Of a stretch of DNA of 64,000 bases, positions 1 through 8,731 are shown piece by piece. Source of the DNA: Rhizobium mongolense subsp. loessense. Lineage in GTDB: Bacteria; Pseudomonadota; Alphaproteobacteria; Rhizobiales; Rhizobiaceae. How positions within the stretch are numbered: the stretch's first letter is position 1; each line of letters starts with the position of its first letter. The stretch is taken from positions 248,001 to 312,000 of the forward strand of contig NZ_FMTM01000004.1 of assembly GCF_900099775.1 (NCBI RefSeq), given 5' to 3'. The position numbers and the translations under genes are program-made. The notes beneath the pieces were generated by a model. The model searched no databases and had not been told where the DNA came from. It was given only the letters and a program-made list of their open reading frames with translations.

Positions 1-485
1 TTGTTGTTATTGATTAATCCTAACGAGGCAGCACACTCGAGGTTCCCACGTATCCTCCCTGAAGTAATCGGAGATCGCGTGGCAAGGCCCGAAAGGTCCA
101 GATCATAGCCAGCGCCGTCCCGAACGATGCGATCAGCAGGTGGTCCGAAGGGCCGGCGGCGGCAGACCGCGACGTCGGATATTCCCCAATCTTCGGCATC
201 ACGGCCTCTACCCGACAAGCGGTGCACATCGGCTTGGCGCAGAATGATATCCAGCCAGAAGGGCAGCTACCTGGGAGGCCGGCGTCATGGGCCCGCCTCC
301 AAAGAAGGAAGAGGCAAGCCCTTGGCCGCACATGCTGCTGGATATGTTGCCTTCCAATCTGCAGCATTAACGCGGTCGGTGGCTTCAACTACCAGAGCGA
401 TAAAAAAGTTCCTCTACCAGCAAAATTGCCGAGGACGCTGACCATCGACCCTTACTGGAGGGGCTCGCCGACAAACCTCGCCGTG
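1..485. other. No recognisable gene
   Basis: I see no supported gene here. The open frames on both strands translate to low-complexity, Arg/Ser-rich peptides without motifs, and none has a convincing ribosome binding site. The stretch lies downstream of the small minus-strand genes that follow. Confidence 0.5.
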
Positions 486-695
486 TCAATTCACGACCGG
501 CAGGTCTTCCTTGCGAAGGTCGTCGATGGCATCTATCGCTTCCTCGGCGGACCAACCTGCACGGAGTGCTGCGGCAACTAGGCGTACTTCGGCCTCCTGC
601 TGAAGTTTCAGATAAAGCCCCTCGAGCGCCTCTCTTGCTGTGACGACATGTTCATCGTGGAGCGGAATGGCTGGAATTCTATCTAGCTCGGGCAT
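486..695 (-). CDS. Small hypothetical protein (69 aa)
   Basis: I do not recognise this gene. It encodes a short acidic, Glu/Ala/Leu-rich and probably helical protein with no signal peptide or membrane segment. I chose the ATG at 695 because an AGGGGAG lies six bases upstream of it; the ATG at 701 sits directly against that same sequence. The C-terminal half (around EEAIDAIDDLRKED) looks like a small amphipathic helical domain. The start overlaps the end of the next minus-strand small frame (stop near 679), so the two may be translationally coupled. The function is unknown. Confidence 0.5.
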   Translation of the reverse strand: MPELDRIPAIPLHDEHVVTAREALEGLYLKLQQEAEVRLVAAALRAGWSAEEAIDAIDDLRKEDLPVVN

Positions 696-813
696 TTTCA
701 TCTCCCCTGTTAACGATGGTTTTTTCTCGGGGCGTCGCCATTCGAGCTGCGCGAAGGCGTTCTTCGTCGATGATATTCTTCGCTGTCTGCGTCGTGCGCT
801 CGGCACGGTCCAT
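679..813 (-). CDS. Very small basic hypothetical protein
   Basis: The frame encodes about 44 residues starting at ATG 813 (MDRAERTT...), rich in Arg and Glu and probably a single charged helix. The frame continues open upstream with a plausible extension (TPKGWQVLQQER), so the true start may lie slightly upstream or have been lost. Short charged proteins of this kind are common hypothetical proteins in rhizobia. It overlaps the neighbouring gene's start by 17 bases, as coupled genes often do. Support is weak. Confidence 0.35.
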   Translation of the reverse strand: MDRAERTTQTAKNIIDEERLRAARMATPREKTIVNRGDENARAR

Positions 814-1148
814 GCGTTCTTGCTGGAGCACTTGCCATCCTTTCGGTGTTGATGCGCCCGGACTGCAGCTAGCGTTTGCGCTCGATGCGTCAACCCCGAG
901 TGTCAGCAGAGGAACGACCAAGTGCGGGTCTGGGGTAACAGCTACCCAAGTTGTCAGGCCCCAATCAACAAACCGACAGTGCGCCGCATTGCAGCTCGTC
1001 GGTTCCCGGGCCATGAACATTGACCGCCCGCAAAAAAAGAACACTGCCGACATATTCATGCGTGCCCGCGAGAGAAACGACGTCGATGCGCAGAGGAACC
1101 GCAACGCTTCCCGGCCGTTTATGGGAACGATCAGCGTGGAGGTAGCAA
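814..1148. other. No recognisable gene
   Basis: This stretch precedes the iron-permease-like pair. It contains long open frames on both strands, but they look like composition artefacts. It presumably holds the promoter for the gene at 1149; no clear motif stands out. Confidence 0.4.
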
Positions 1149-1559
1149 ATGGCGTCCAGGTTCTTTTCCAAGTTCGCAACAGGAGTGGCCGACCTTTCCG
1201 GCCGACCGGGGACCTTCATTCTTGCAGTATCTTTAGTTCTGATTTGGGCGATGTCCGGCCCGTTCTTCAACTTCTCGGAGACGTGGCAGCTCGTCATCAA
1301 CACATCCACCACCATAATCACTTTCCTGATGGTCTTCGTCCTGCAGAACTCGCAAAATCGCGACGGGAAAGCTCTTCAGGCGAAGCTCGATGAACTCATC
1401 TTGACATCCCAGGCACAGAATAAATTCGTCGGAATTGAAAAACTTGGCGAGAACGAGCTTCGAGCAATGAGCAAGATGCTGGCGGAAAAAGCCGAGTGCG
1501 TCGATCGGAAGGCGGAGGAGAAGACGGCAGTTCAGCAGGACACTCCGGGCGTCGACTGA
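1149..1559 (+). CDS. Low-affinity iron permease family protein
   Basis: This 136-residue membrane protein resembles the bacterial low-affinity iron permease family (PF04120). Two hydrophobic segments (about residues 23-38 and 47-65) are followed by the family's conserved stretch around FVLQNSQNRD, then ALQAKLDELI and a soluble tail with the FVGIEKL motif. These proteins are predicted inner-membrane proteins; iron transport by the bacterial members is inferred from a fungal relative and is poorly tested. A second, damaged copy with the same motif order follows immediately, so this is a tandem pair. The family call is firm, the transported substrate is not. Confidence 0.75.
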   Translation: MASRFFSKFATGVADLSGRPGTFILAVSLVLIWAMSGPFFNFSETWQLVINTSTTIITFLMVFVLQNSQNRDGKALQAKLDELILTSQAQNKFVGIEKLGENELRAMSKMLAEKAECVDRKAEEKTAVQQDTPGVD

Positions 1560-1582
1560 CCAGCGTGGTGAGGAAAGCGCTC

Positions 1583-1926
1583 ATGCGCACCCCAGTAGCC
1601 TATCAGCTCGTTGGTCGCCTGTCGGATCACTGCGCACGTATCGTCGGAAGCAGGCTTGCCCTGATGGGGGTTGCCGCAGTCATCGCAGTCTGGGTCATGT
1701 TCGGTTTGGCGACGGGTCCAACCAAGCAATGGCTAATGGCCACAAACATGCTGGGAACGCTGGCAACCTGCCTCATCCTCGTTCTTCTCCAGCATTCCCA
1801 GAACCGGGACATGCGGGCGCTTCAGACCAAACTCGAAGAACTCATCAGGTCGAGTGGCGCGCCAAACCACATGATTGGTGTGGAACGCTGGAAAGGGACG
1901 AGGACGCTCCGGTTGTGGGAGGGTGA
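1583..1926 (+). pseudogene. Second low-affinity iron permease-like gene, probably frameshifted
   Basis: From ATG 1583 the frame repeats the architecture of the upstream gene: two membrane segments, then LLQHSQNRD, ALQTKLEELI and NHMIGVER. After GVER (about 1895) the frame loses resemblance and would run to 2326, antisense across the whole GFA gene, which is implausible. A shift at 1880-1895 into the neighbouring frame gives LERDEDAPVVGG and a stop at 1926, just before the convergent GFA gene ends at 1997. I infer a one-base frameshift or sequencing error. If the shift is an error, this is an intact paralogue. Confidence 0.55.
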
Positions 1927-1996
1927 TCCTGGTCGCGGCCCGCAGACGAACCGCGCCAGAACGACGACGGCCGCTGCGAGCAAAGTACTTGGCAAG

Positions 1997-2404
1997 CTAG
2001 AATCTCTCCTGCGTTTCCTCTTCCGGCAAACCGGGTCCGCATTGCGCCCACCGCAGGCGGCTTTCGACGCCATAGTGCCCCGCCGGTCGAACCCCCTCGG
2101 GATGATCGAGAGACCCGGCGGTAAGCCGTATCAATTCGTCCCCGTCGTACTGGAGAAAGAGCGGCGTCCCGCAGTTGGCACAGAATCCACGCGTTGCAAT
2201 CGGCGAAGACCTGTAGACGGATGGCTTTCCGGTCGTCCAAACCAAACCCGAAAGCCTCGCCTGGACAAGAACCGCGAACGGGCCGCCCGTTGCCCGCTTG
2301 CACATGTTGCAATGGCAATAGCCTGAACGGGGCGGATCGCCCTGGAACTCATACCGGCATCCTCCACAGAGGCATCCGCCCGTCCATTTTACTTGGTTGC
2401 TCAT
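1997..2404 (-). CDS. GFA (glutathione-dependent formaldehyde-activating) family protein
   Basis: This 135-residue zinc-binding protein has the GFA-domain cysteine pattern: GGCLCGGCRYE near the N-terminus, YCHCNMCKR near residue 33, and FCANCGTPLF near residue 75. These fold as beta-tent modules related to S-(hydroxymethyl)glutathione synthase. Most such stand-alone proteins have no proven substrate, and true formaldehyde activation is rarely shown. The start at 2404 (MSNQVKW) fits the family's normal start; upstream codons in the same frame look non-coding. It is convergent with the iron-permease pair. Confidence 0.8.
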   Translation of the reverse strand: MSNQVKWTGGCLCGGCRYEFQGDPPRSGYCHCNMCKRATGGPFAVLVQARLSGLVWTTGKPSVYRSSPIATRGFCANCGTPLFLQYDGDELIRLTAGSLDHPEGVRPAGHYGVESRLRWAQCGPGLPEEETQERF

Positions 2405-2778
2405 AATTTGCGAACTGCGATCAGCAAAGTTTGTTCCAGTGTGGGCTTTCGAGGCCATGTGGCCGATCGCAGTTCGGTAAGGCAGGACGAACATTTCGAG
2501 CTCCGATTTCGGCCGGCCAGCACTGGTTGCACGCACGAGTCTGCGTAATTCAGCTTCAAATCGTCCGGGACCCGATGAACTGCGGCGCAGCCTCACGCAC
2601 GTAAAGGTTCATGCCCCCGGGGGGGTGCCACGATCGACTGACACAGCCAGGGCCACGAACTGTTGCCCGGTGCGGACAGAACGCGCGAAGGTCGGTCGTT
2701 GGATCGCCGGAACATTGAACAGGCGTCAGCGTTAAGTCTCCGCAATAACTTCAAAACCTCAGGATCGGAGGCAACGCC
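2405..2778. other. Intergenic stretch without a supported gene
   Basis: About 370 bases between the GFA gene (leftward) and the small membrane-protein pair (rightward), so it must hold both promoters. I see only short open frames without homology and a run of G near 2612-2626. Confidence 0.4.
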
Positions 2779-2856
2779 ATGGGTCGCGGTATTCTTCTTT
2801 GGCTTCTCGGCATTCCACTGCCAATCGTCATTCTCCTTGTTCTCTTCATGCGATAG
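2779..2856 (+). CDS. 25-residue single-span membrane peptide
   Basis: A tiny frame, ATG 2779 to TAG 2856, encodes 25 residues that form one transmembrane helix (MGRGILLWLLGIPLP then an I/V/L-rich run ending FMR). Peptides of this pattern are repeatedly found as short hypothetical proteins in alpha- and betaproteobacteria, often beside stress-related membrane proteins. Its stop overlaps the AGGAGG ribosome binding site of the next gene, so the two are probably co-transcribed and coupled. It is below the usual size limit for gene callers. No function is known. Confidence 0.6.
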   Translation: MGRGILLWLLGIPLPIVILLVLFMR

Positions 2857-2865
2857 GAGGTGTCC

Positions 2866-3768
2866 ATGTCCATGACAAGTCCAGACGTCGCGGCCACTCC
2901 TGTCGAATCGTCCAAGTCCGCGATGTCGTGGGGACCGATCCTCGGTGGCGCTTTTGCCGCCACAGGCGTTACCCTGATCCTTCTGCTTCTCGGATCTGGT
3001 GTCGGGCTGACGATGATATCTCCCTGGACGGGACAGAGCGCTTCGGCAGAATCCATTGGCGTAACCGCTGCGATTTGGCTTGTGGTCGTGCAGTGGTTGT
3101 CGGCAGCGTTAGGGGGCTACCTCACGGGCCGGCTGCGCACCAGATGGGCAGCTGTTCACACCGACGAGGTCTTCTTCCGGGACACCGCTCATGGTTTGAT
3201 CAGTTGGGCGGTTGCCACGATTTTCGTGGTGGGTTTCCTGACGTCATCTTTGACCTCGCTTGCTGGGGCCGGCGCGCAGGCAGTCGGCCAGGCGGCGACC
3301 ACTGCAAGCCTTGCTGGCGCTGTCGCAGCAGGATCTTCCCAGTCGCCGGCGATCGATCTCACAGCGTCCTATTTCACCGATGCTTTGCTTCGACCAGACC
3401 GAAACCGCGCGCAGGCCACGACCGACCAGGGTGCAGCCACGGCTGAAGTCTCGAGAATTCTTCTTCAGGGCGCCGCTCAAGGCGGAATCCCAGATGAGGA
3501 CAAAAACTATCTCGCAACGATCGTGGCATCGCATGCAGGCCTTTCGGAGGCCGATGCCAAGACGCGTGTTGAGGCCATCTTAAAGCGTGTGGAGGATGCC
3601 AAGGTCGCTGCTCAAAGAGCTGCAGACGAGGCACGTGAGGCAGCGGCAACGACAGCGATGCTCGGCGCTCTTTCTCTCTTGATAGGTGCTTTCATTGCCT
3701 CTGCTGCCGCAGCTCTCGGAGGCCGACAGCGGGACGAGGAAGAAGATGTAATCCTGAATCGGACGTGA
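2866..3768 (+). CDS. Hypothetical membrane protein (PhnA-like annotation family)
   Basis: A 300-residue protein with a short polar N-terminus, membrane segments near residues 25-50, 68-90 and 108-130, a long Ala/Gln-rich soluble stretch (about 130-260) that probably forms a coiled coil, and a final membrane segment near residue 270. Rhizobial relatives are often called PhnA-like, but nothing here links it to phosphonates. The ATG at 2866 is five bases after a perfect AGGAGG; a GTG at 2860 overlaps that site and is unlikely. It follows the 25-residue membrane peptide closely. Function unknown. Confidence 0.6.
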   Translation: MSMTSPDVAATPVESSKSAMSWGPILGGAFAATGVTLILLLLGSGVGLTMISPWTGQSASAESIGVTAAIWLVVVQWLSAALGGYLTGRLRTRWAAVHTDEVFFRDTAHGLISWAVATIFVVGFLTSSLTSLAGAGAQAVGQAATTASLAGAVAAGSSQSPAIDLTASYFTDALLRPDRNRAQATTDQGAATAEVSRILLQGAAQGGIPDEDKNYLATIVASHAGLSEADAKTRVEAILKRVEDAKVAAQRAADEAREAAATTAMLGALSLLIGAFIASAAAALGGRQRDEEEDVILNRT

Positions 3769-3875
3769 GACCGACATCCGCCGCATGCCCGTCAAATGCT
3801 CTGCAGTCCTGGACCTCTGGCGGCTTTGAGGTAGAGAGTCCAAGACGAGAGCATGCGCAATAGACAGTGCTAGGA

Positions 3876-5168
3876 TTACCGTGGCGTTTGTGACCTCGTC
3901 GGCAGGTGATGAGCGCTTTGGTATTCGTCGAGAACTGCCCGCACCGCGTCGATCAGCAACGCCTGCGGTTCAAGCGGCTTTCCGGCGTACCTCACCAAAG
4001 CGGGCAGATGCTGCCGCAAGAGAGGTGCGGGGATGATCCGGCCGTCGAGCGCGTTTGTGAGCCGCGAGACCGCCGCCTCTGCCGCGGGGTGATTCCAGTA
4101 GTAGCGAATACGATCGGAATAGGAGTAGTGCCGCAGGATATGCTGCTTGGCCAGCGAACCCTGATAATGGCCTCTCCAGTGGCCTGGGTGCTCCCTCATC
4201 AACCCCTCCATCACGGCCATGAGGTTTCGGCTCGGATAACCGGGGATGGAGTCGCTTGCGATCAGGTCGAGTCCGTAGAGCGCTTCTCGAAGTGCGAAGG
4301 TCAATTCCGGCCCGACCTTGAGGATAGCGAACCCGTCCTCGACGAGTTCGCGAAGCGCTTCCGCGCCCTGATAGTCCGTCGAATGGGCCTCATAGACAAG
4401 GGCGGGCTCCTCGTCGAGCAGCGCGGAAAGGGTTTGTGCTCTTGCCCGGTCGTAGACAACGACATTTTCATTGCCGAACTCGACTCCGGGCTGGACGACA
4501 AGCGCCAGCACGCGGTCGAAGGCCTTGCTAAGGCCCGCTTCGTCAAACCGGGTCCGGTGCAGTGCAATCGTCTTGCGCGCCGCGTCGACGCCCGTCGGTT
4601 CGAGCGTGGTGATCACATGATGCGCGCCGCCAGGCGGCGGCACTTCGGTTCCGATGACATAGACCGGTGGCTCGCCGCCTGATGAGGCCGCGCACCGTTC
4701 CGCCACAGCCGCCAGCCTCACCGCCCGCCCGGCTGTCGTCGCGTCGTCGAGCGCGACCGGTTCACCCGCGCAGCCCATGGACGTATCGAGATGGAGCTTG
4801 CGGAAGCCAGCCTCGACAAAGGCGGCGATCATGTCTTCCGCTTTGGTCATGGCGACCTCGGCAGGTTCTGCGCGCCATGGATTGGGGCCTAGATGATCGC
4901 CCCCGAGGATGACCTTGTTTCGCGCCAGACGCTCTTCGCCGGCGATCTTTTCCACCAGCGCCACAAAATCACGGGGCTTCAAGCCCGTGTACCCACCGAA
5001 CTGGTTGACCTGGTTGCAGGTCGCCTCGATCAATACCGGACCATCGCATGCCACGGCATGTCGAAGGGCAGCGCGGATCACGATGGGATGACCCGAGCAA
5101 ACGGAAGTGATGCCGGCCATGCCGCCCGTGCGTCGGCTGCGAGCCAGGCTGTCGAGTACGGATGTCAT
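3876..5168 (-). CDS. GatZ/KbaZ-family protein, probable D-tagatose 6-phosphate 4-epimerase
   Basis: This 430-residue protein belongs to the GatZ/KbaZ family, long annotated as non-catalytic subunits of class II tagatose-1,6-bisphosphate aldolase. In Agrobacterium tumefaciens a family member next to a tagatose kinase was shown to be a D-tagatose 6-phosphate 4-epimerase (EC 5.1.3.40) that makes fructose 6-phosphate. No catalytic aldolase partner (GatY/KbaY) is present here, while a PfkB kinase overlaps the start by ATGA (5165-5168), so I favour the epimerase role. Family landmarks include the [14 protein letters not shown] segment near residue 48, [10 protein letters not shown] near 87 and LDTSMGC near 127. 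The substrate is inferred from context. Confidence 0.75.
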   Translation of the reverse strand: MTSVLDSLARSRRTGGMAGITSVCSGHPIVIRAALRHAVACDGPVLIEATCNQVNQFGGYTGLKPRDFVALVEKIAGEERLARNKVILGGDHLGPNPWRAEPAEVAMTKAEDMIAAFVEAGFRKLHLDTSMGCAGEPVALDDATTAGRAVRLAAVAERCAASSGGEPPVYVIGTEVPPPGGAHHVITTLEPTGVDAARKTIALHRTRFDEAGLSKAFDRVLALVVQPGVEFGNENVVVYDRARAQTLSALLDEEPALVYEAHSTDYQGAEALRELVEDGFAILKVGPELTFALREALYGLDLIASDSIPGYPSRNLMAVMEGLMREHPGHWRGHYQGSLAKQHILRHYSYSDRIRYYWNHPAAEAAVSRLTNALDGRIIPAPLLRQHLPALVRYAGKPLEPQALLIDAVRAVLDEYQSAHHLPTRSQTPR

Positions 5169-6148
5169 GTGCTGCGCCCCGGTGTCATCGCAATGAAGGC
5201 GTCAAGTTCGGCGCGGGTACCGGCCCCCTCCATCGGCCCCTTGGCCGTGACATTGCGGGCGCCGGCCGCATTGGCATAGGTGAGCGCCTGTTCGATCGGC
5301 ATACCGAGCCGGCGGCACGCGACATAGGCGCCTCCGAAGCAGTCTCCGGCGCCTGTCGGATCGATTTCTTCGACTGCGAAGGCCGGGCAGTCGATGCGTC
5401 TGCCTTCCCGTGTGAAGACGGTCGAGCCATTGGCGCCGCGCTTGAGTGCCACTTCGCTGGCGTTGCGGGCAAAGAGCGCATGGACCGCCTCGCTTTCGCC
5501 CGCAACGCCAGCTGCTACGAACAGCTCTTCTCCGGATGGGAGGATCAGGTCGGCGATATCGACAAGCCTTGCGAAGCGGGCGCGGGTTTCAGATTGCCCG
5601 AGCAACTCCTTGCGGACGTTCGGGTCGAAGGAGATGCTGCCGCCGCGAGCCTTGATCGCCGCAATCGCGTGTTCGATGATCTCGATCGCGCCAGGTATTG
5701 CAAACGCGGTTCCCATGACATGCAGGTGGCCCGATCGGGAAATGAGCGCGCGCGCCGCGGCGGTAAGGTCAATCTGGGCGGCGGCGGATCTTGCTATGTT
5801 GAACACGAAATCGCGCGAACCGTCTTTCCGGTAGCGCACGAAGGCGCTGCCGGTTGGAAACTCTGGGCTGGTCGAAATAGCCGAGACGTCGGCGCCGTCT
5901 GCGCGCAGCCGCTCGACATTGACGCGGCCGAAGTCGTCGTCGCCCACGCAGGCGATGATGCCGGCCGAACCGCCCAGTCTGGCGCATTGATCGATGAAGA
6001 TCGCCGGAGCCCCGCTGGGGTAAGGGCCGATGAGAGTGATCGGCTCGAGAAAGCCCGTGCCGCGATCCGTAGCCATGATCTCGACGAGGATCTCGCCGAT
6101 CGTTATTGTTGGTCCAAGGGCATCAGGAGCTAAGCCGGTCGGTGTCAT
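5165..6148 (-). CDS. PfkB-family sugar kinase, probable tagatose/ketose kinase
   Basis: A 327-residue ribokinase-like (PfkB) kinase that phosphorylates a sugar with ATP in the cytoplasm. Signature pieces are an N-terminal sugar-binding part ([16 protein letters not shown]), the mixed central sheet, and the C-terminal [13 protein letters not shown] motif with the expected catalytic Asp at about residue 269 and the anion hole just before it. It overlaps by ATGA both the downstream GatZ-like epimerase and the upstream ROK regulator gene, so the three are translationally coupled. The partner enzyme makes D-tagatose kinase the best guess, but fructose, psicose or another ketose is possible. Confidence 0.8.
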   Translation of the reverse strand: MTPTGLAPDALGPTITIGEILVEIMATDRGTGFLEPITLIGPYPSGAPAIFIDQCARLGGSAGIIACVGDDDFGRVNVERLRADGADVSAISTSPEFPTGSAFVRYRKDGSRDFVFNIARSAAAQIDLTAAARALISRSGHLHVMGTAFAIPGAIEIIEHAIAAIKARGGSISFDPNVRKELLGQSETRARFARLVDIADLILPSGEELFVAAGVAGESEAVHALFARNASEVALKRGANGSTVFTREGRRIDCPAFAVEEIDPTGAGDCFGGAYVACRRLGMPIEQALTYANAAGARNVTAKGPMEGAGTRAELDAFIAMTPGRST

Positions 6149-7395
6149 GCAGCATCCTCGGCAGGGCGCGCGCTGTCGGTCAGGAGAAAGCGCTGGTGAA
6201 GCATGCAGGCAGCGCCGAAGGCCGGCCCCACCGTCTCATCGTCATTTGTTTCGATCAAGGGCAGCGGAAAGCTTTCCTCCTGCATCGAGCGAATGTGATG
6301 CAGGACGCGCGCGGCCATCAGCGGATAGAGCGCGGCGACCGAACCGCCAAGGACGACCCTGTCGGCATCGATGATCCTGCAGGCCTGAATCAGGCCGTAA
6401 GCCAGCGCACGCGCCCAGTCTTCCGCTATGGCGACGGCGCCGGGCACGCGGTCGCGCACATCGGCCAGAAAAGTCGCGAAGTTCGGTCGTGGCTGCATCG
6501 AGACGGAACGATAGATGCTCAAGATGCACTCCAGACCGAGGACGCTTTCAAGGCTGCGGCCGGGCGCATCGGCACCATCGACGCGCAGATGCCCGATTTC
6601 GCCGGCAAGTCCCCGCGCGCCGCGAAGCACGATCCCGTCGACGACGATGCCGCCGCCAACGCCGCTTTCCATGACGAGATAGAGCGTGACCCCCGAATGG
6701 ACCTCCCGAGCGCCGTAGCTTGCTCCGGTCGCGAAGGCGTTTGCGTCATTCTCCACAATGACCGGCATTTGTGCCGGCACGGCGGCTCGCACGAGATCGG
6801 CAAGCTGTATGTTCTGCCAGCCGAGCAGGGGGGCAGTGTTGATCAACCCCTTTTTGTCCATTTGCGCCGGCACGGCGACGCCGAGCCCCTCGCAGCGGCC
6901 GCGGTGTTCGGCCGGCAATGTGTCGAAGGCGATCGCGATCGCGCGCGAAACAGCAGTCTCGACATCGACGGATGGGCCGTCGAAAGGCTCCATGCGGTTG
7001 TTGACGATGCGGCAGGCGAGATCGACCTCAACCACCGTGATATGTTCGACGCCGATCTCGATGCCGAGAAAAAAGGCGGCTTCGGGCATAAGTTCGAGCA
7101 TGATGCCCGGCCGCCCCGCGTGGGTCGTCTGTGCCTGCTCGGCGGTTCCCACCTCGCGCACGAGGCCATCGGCGGTTAGTCCGGTGATGATATGGCCGGA
7201 AGAGGAGCGATTGAGGCCTAAGATGCGCGCAAGCTCCGCCCGGCTCAATCGGCCGTGGCGATAGAGCGCCCGCATCGCCGCGAGTTCATTGCGCTGGCGG
7301 ATCCCGCTCGGAGACGCGATTGGACCCACTTCAACCACGGGCGATTCTCCCTGCCTCTCTTTTTCGACCACTGACACAACATCACGGGGCCGCAA
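6145..7395 (-). CDS. ROK-family transcriptional regulator
   Basis: A roughly 416-residue regulator of the ROK/NagC/XylR type. The N-terminal winged helix-turn-helix ([20 protein letters not shown], about residues 46-65) is followed by the ROK sugar-binding fold with LGIEIG near residue 129, an ENDANAFA motif near 215 and GVGGGIV near 239. The zinc-binding Cys/His cluster typical of NagC is poorly conserved, fitting a regulator rather than a kinase. The start at 7395 is a TTG; an internal GTG near 7377 is an alternative. It sits inside the ketose operon, overlapping the kinase by ATGA, and probably represses that operon in response to a sugar or sugar phosphate. Confidence 0.8.
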   Translation of the reverse strand: MRPRDVVSVVEKERQGESPVVEVGPIASPSGIRQRNELAAMRALYRHGRLSRAELARILGLNRSSSGHIITGLTADGLVREVGTAEQAQTTHAGRPGIMLELMPEAAFFLGIEIGVEHITVVEVDLACRIVNNRMEPFDGPSVDVETAVSRAIAIAFDTLPAEHRGRCEGLGVAVPAQMDKKGLINTAPLLGWQNIQLADLVRAAVPAQMPVIVENDANAFATGASYGAREVHSGVTLYLVMESGVGGGIVVDGIVLRGARGLAGEIGHLRVDGADAPGRSLESVLGLECILSIYRSVSMQPRPNFATFLADVRDRVPGAVAIAEDWARALAYGLIQACRIIDADRVVLGGSVAALYPLMAARVLHHIRSMQEESFPLPLIETNDDETVGPAFGAACMLHQRFLLTDSARPAEDAA

Positions 7396-7439
7396 ACACC
7401 CGGTTTTTACTGACCGGGCCTTTCCCCCATGTTTCGCCG

Positions 7440-8324
7440 CTACGGCCGCGCAACGGTCGCGCGACGGCGTTTCGCCTCGTCCATCTTGAGGTCGATGAAT
7501 TGCTTTGCATGCTGCGCGAGCGGCATGTTTTCGGTCCAGGTGTCGCGCCAGATCGCGCAGGCAAGCGACAGACCTTCATCGACGACAGCGCCCGAGAAGG
7601 ATTCGAAAGTGATGTCACGCCCGTAGTCGATGTCGAGCAATGCATCGAAGATCAAATCGAAATTGATGACGCCGTCGCCGAGATAGCCGCGATTGCTTTC
7701 GCCGATATGAAAATAGCCGATCTTATCGCCTGCAAGCCGGATGGCCGCCGCCGGGTTCGCTTCCTCGATGTTCATGTGGAAGGTGTCGAGGTGCAGCCGC
7801 ACCTGTTCGGAGCCTACCTGCTCGATGAAGGCGAGGCCCTGGGCGGTGGTGTTGAGAAGATTGGTCTCGAAACGATTTACCACTTCGAGAACAAGGTCGA
7901 TCCCTGCAGACTGGGCAAGGCCAGCGGTCTTGGCGATGGCAGCGACGCTGCTGTCCCATCCCTTTCTGGTCGGCATCCGGGAGTATTTCGCGTGGGCGGA
8001 ATAAAGGATGCCACCGAGCTTGCTCCCGCCTATGTCGCGCACGGCGCGCACGGCGTCGGCCAGCATGTCTTCGCCCGCTCGCACCGCCTGCGCATCTTCG
8101 CTCGACACGTCGTGGCTGACCGGAAGGCCCATGGTGACAGCAATATCGAGTTTAAGCGCCGCAGCTCGCTTGGCGAGTGCGTCGAGGTCGAATTTCTCCG
8201 GTCGCAGGTAGGCGAACTCGATGAGGTTGTAACCGCAGGAGGCGGATTTCTCCATGGCTTCCTCAAGCATCGACTGGGTTTGGCCGCCCGTCCACACGAA
8301 AGAATGAATACCTAACCGGCCCAT
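7440..8324 (-). CDS. D-tagatose 3-epimerase-like sugar isomerase
   Basis: This 294-residue TIM barrel (xylose isomerase-like, AP endonuclease 2 superfamily) closely resembles D-tagatose/D-psicose 3-epimerases. The four metal ligands are present as Glu147, Asp180, His206 and Glu241, with exactly the 33/26/35 spacing of the known enzymes; the motifs are LEVVNRFE, LDTFHMNIEE and FHIGESNRG. Such enzymes epimerise ketohexoses at C3 with Mn2+ or Mg2+. I chose ATG 8324 because it follows a purine-rich site and matches the family start (MGRLGIHSF). It is first in the minus-strand operon, feeding ketoses to the kinase and 4-epimerase downstream. Confidence 0.8.
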   Translation of the reverse strand: MGRLGIHSFVWTGGQTQSMLEEAMEKSASCGYNLIEFAYLRPEKFDLDALAKRAAALKLDIAVTMGLPVSHDVSSEDAQAVRAGEDMLADAVRAVRDIGGSKLGGILYSAHAKYSRMPTRKGWDSSVAAIAKTAGLAQSAGIDLVLEVVNRFETNLLNTTAQGLAFIEQVGSEQVRLHLDTFHMNIEEANPAAAIRLAGDKIGYFHIGESNRGYLGDGVINFDLIFDALLDIDYGRDITFESFSGAVVDEGLSLACAIWRDTWTENMPLAQHAKQFIDLKMDEAKRRRATVARP

Positions 8325-8345
8325 GTCTCCCCCTATCAAAAAGTA

Positions 8346-8362
8346 TGTTGCATTGCGCAACA
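8346..8362. promoter_or_regulatory. Inverted repeat, candidate operator
   Basis: A perfect inverted repeat TGTTGC-N5-GCAACA lies 22 bases upstream of the epimerase start. Its position would block the minus-strand operon promoter. The ROK repressor encoded in that operon is the likely ligand, but an AraC site is not excluded. Confidence 0.45.
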
Positions 8363-8512
8363 AATAAAGCTTCATTTGCGCCTGTCAAGCGGATTTCCAG
8401 ATCGATGGTGGTCGAGCATTCGATGTCAAAATGAGCAAATGCTTTTTCAGGCGTGCAAATGCCGCAATTATGAACTGCACCTGCTGGGAACTCGGCGCCG
8501 ATGAGATAGGTG

Positions 8513-8540
8513 TTGACAGCTTTCTCAAATGAACTAATTT
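8513..8540 (+). promoter_or_regulatory. Candidate sigma-70 promoter for the AraC gene
   Basis: TTGACA at 8513 is followed after 16 bases by TAATTT at 8535. It points at the AraC-type regulator starting at 8732, leaving a long leader. The -35 element is perfect, the -10 element partial. Confidence 0.35.
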
Positions 8541-8731
8541 GTTTTTTCAGACAACATATAAGGCGAAAACCAGCGCCAACGGAAGGCGGACGTGCAGGGT
8601 GAACCAATGGCTCGCTTGCTCTTGAGCTGCGGCTGGCCAAGGGAGCCGAACGACGAAAAGCTCTTTTGGCGTGCATGCCGATATAGCCGCCTGGGGAACC
8701 ACGGCTTGCCTGTCGGGAGGAGGTTATTTCC

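Noticed and set aside
1496..2326. 276-codon frame extending the second iron-permease-like gene
   Set aside because: Similarity ends at about 1895, and the remainder is antisense to the whole GFA gene. A frameshift explains it better.
3876..5168. Tagatose-1,6-bisphosphate aldolase activity for the GatZ/KbaZ-like protein
   Set aside because: No catalytic class II aldolase subunit is present in the window, and the kinase-epimerase arrangement matches the known 4-epimerase context better.
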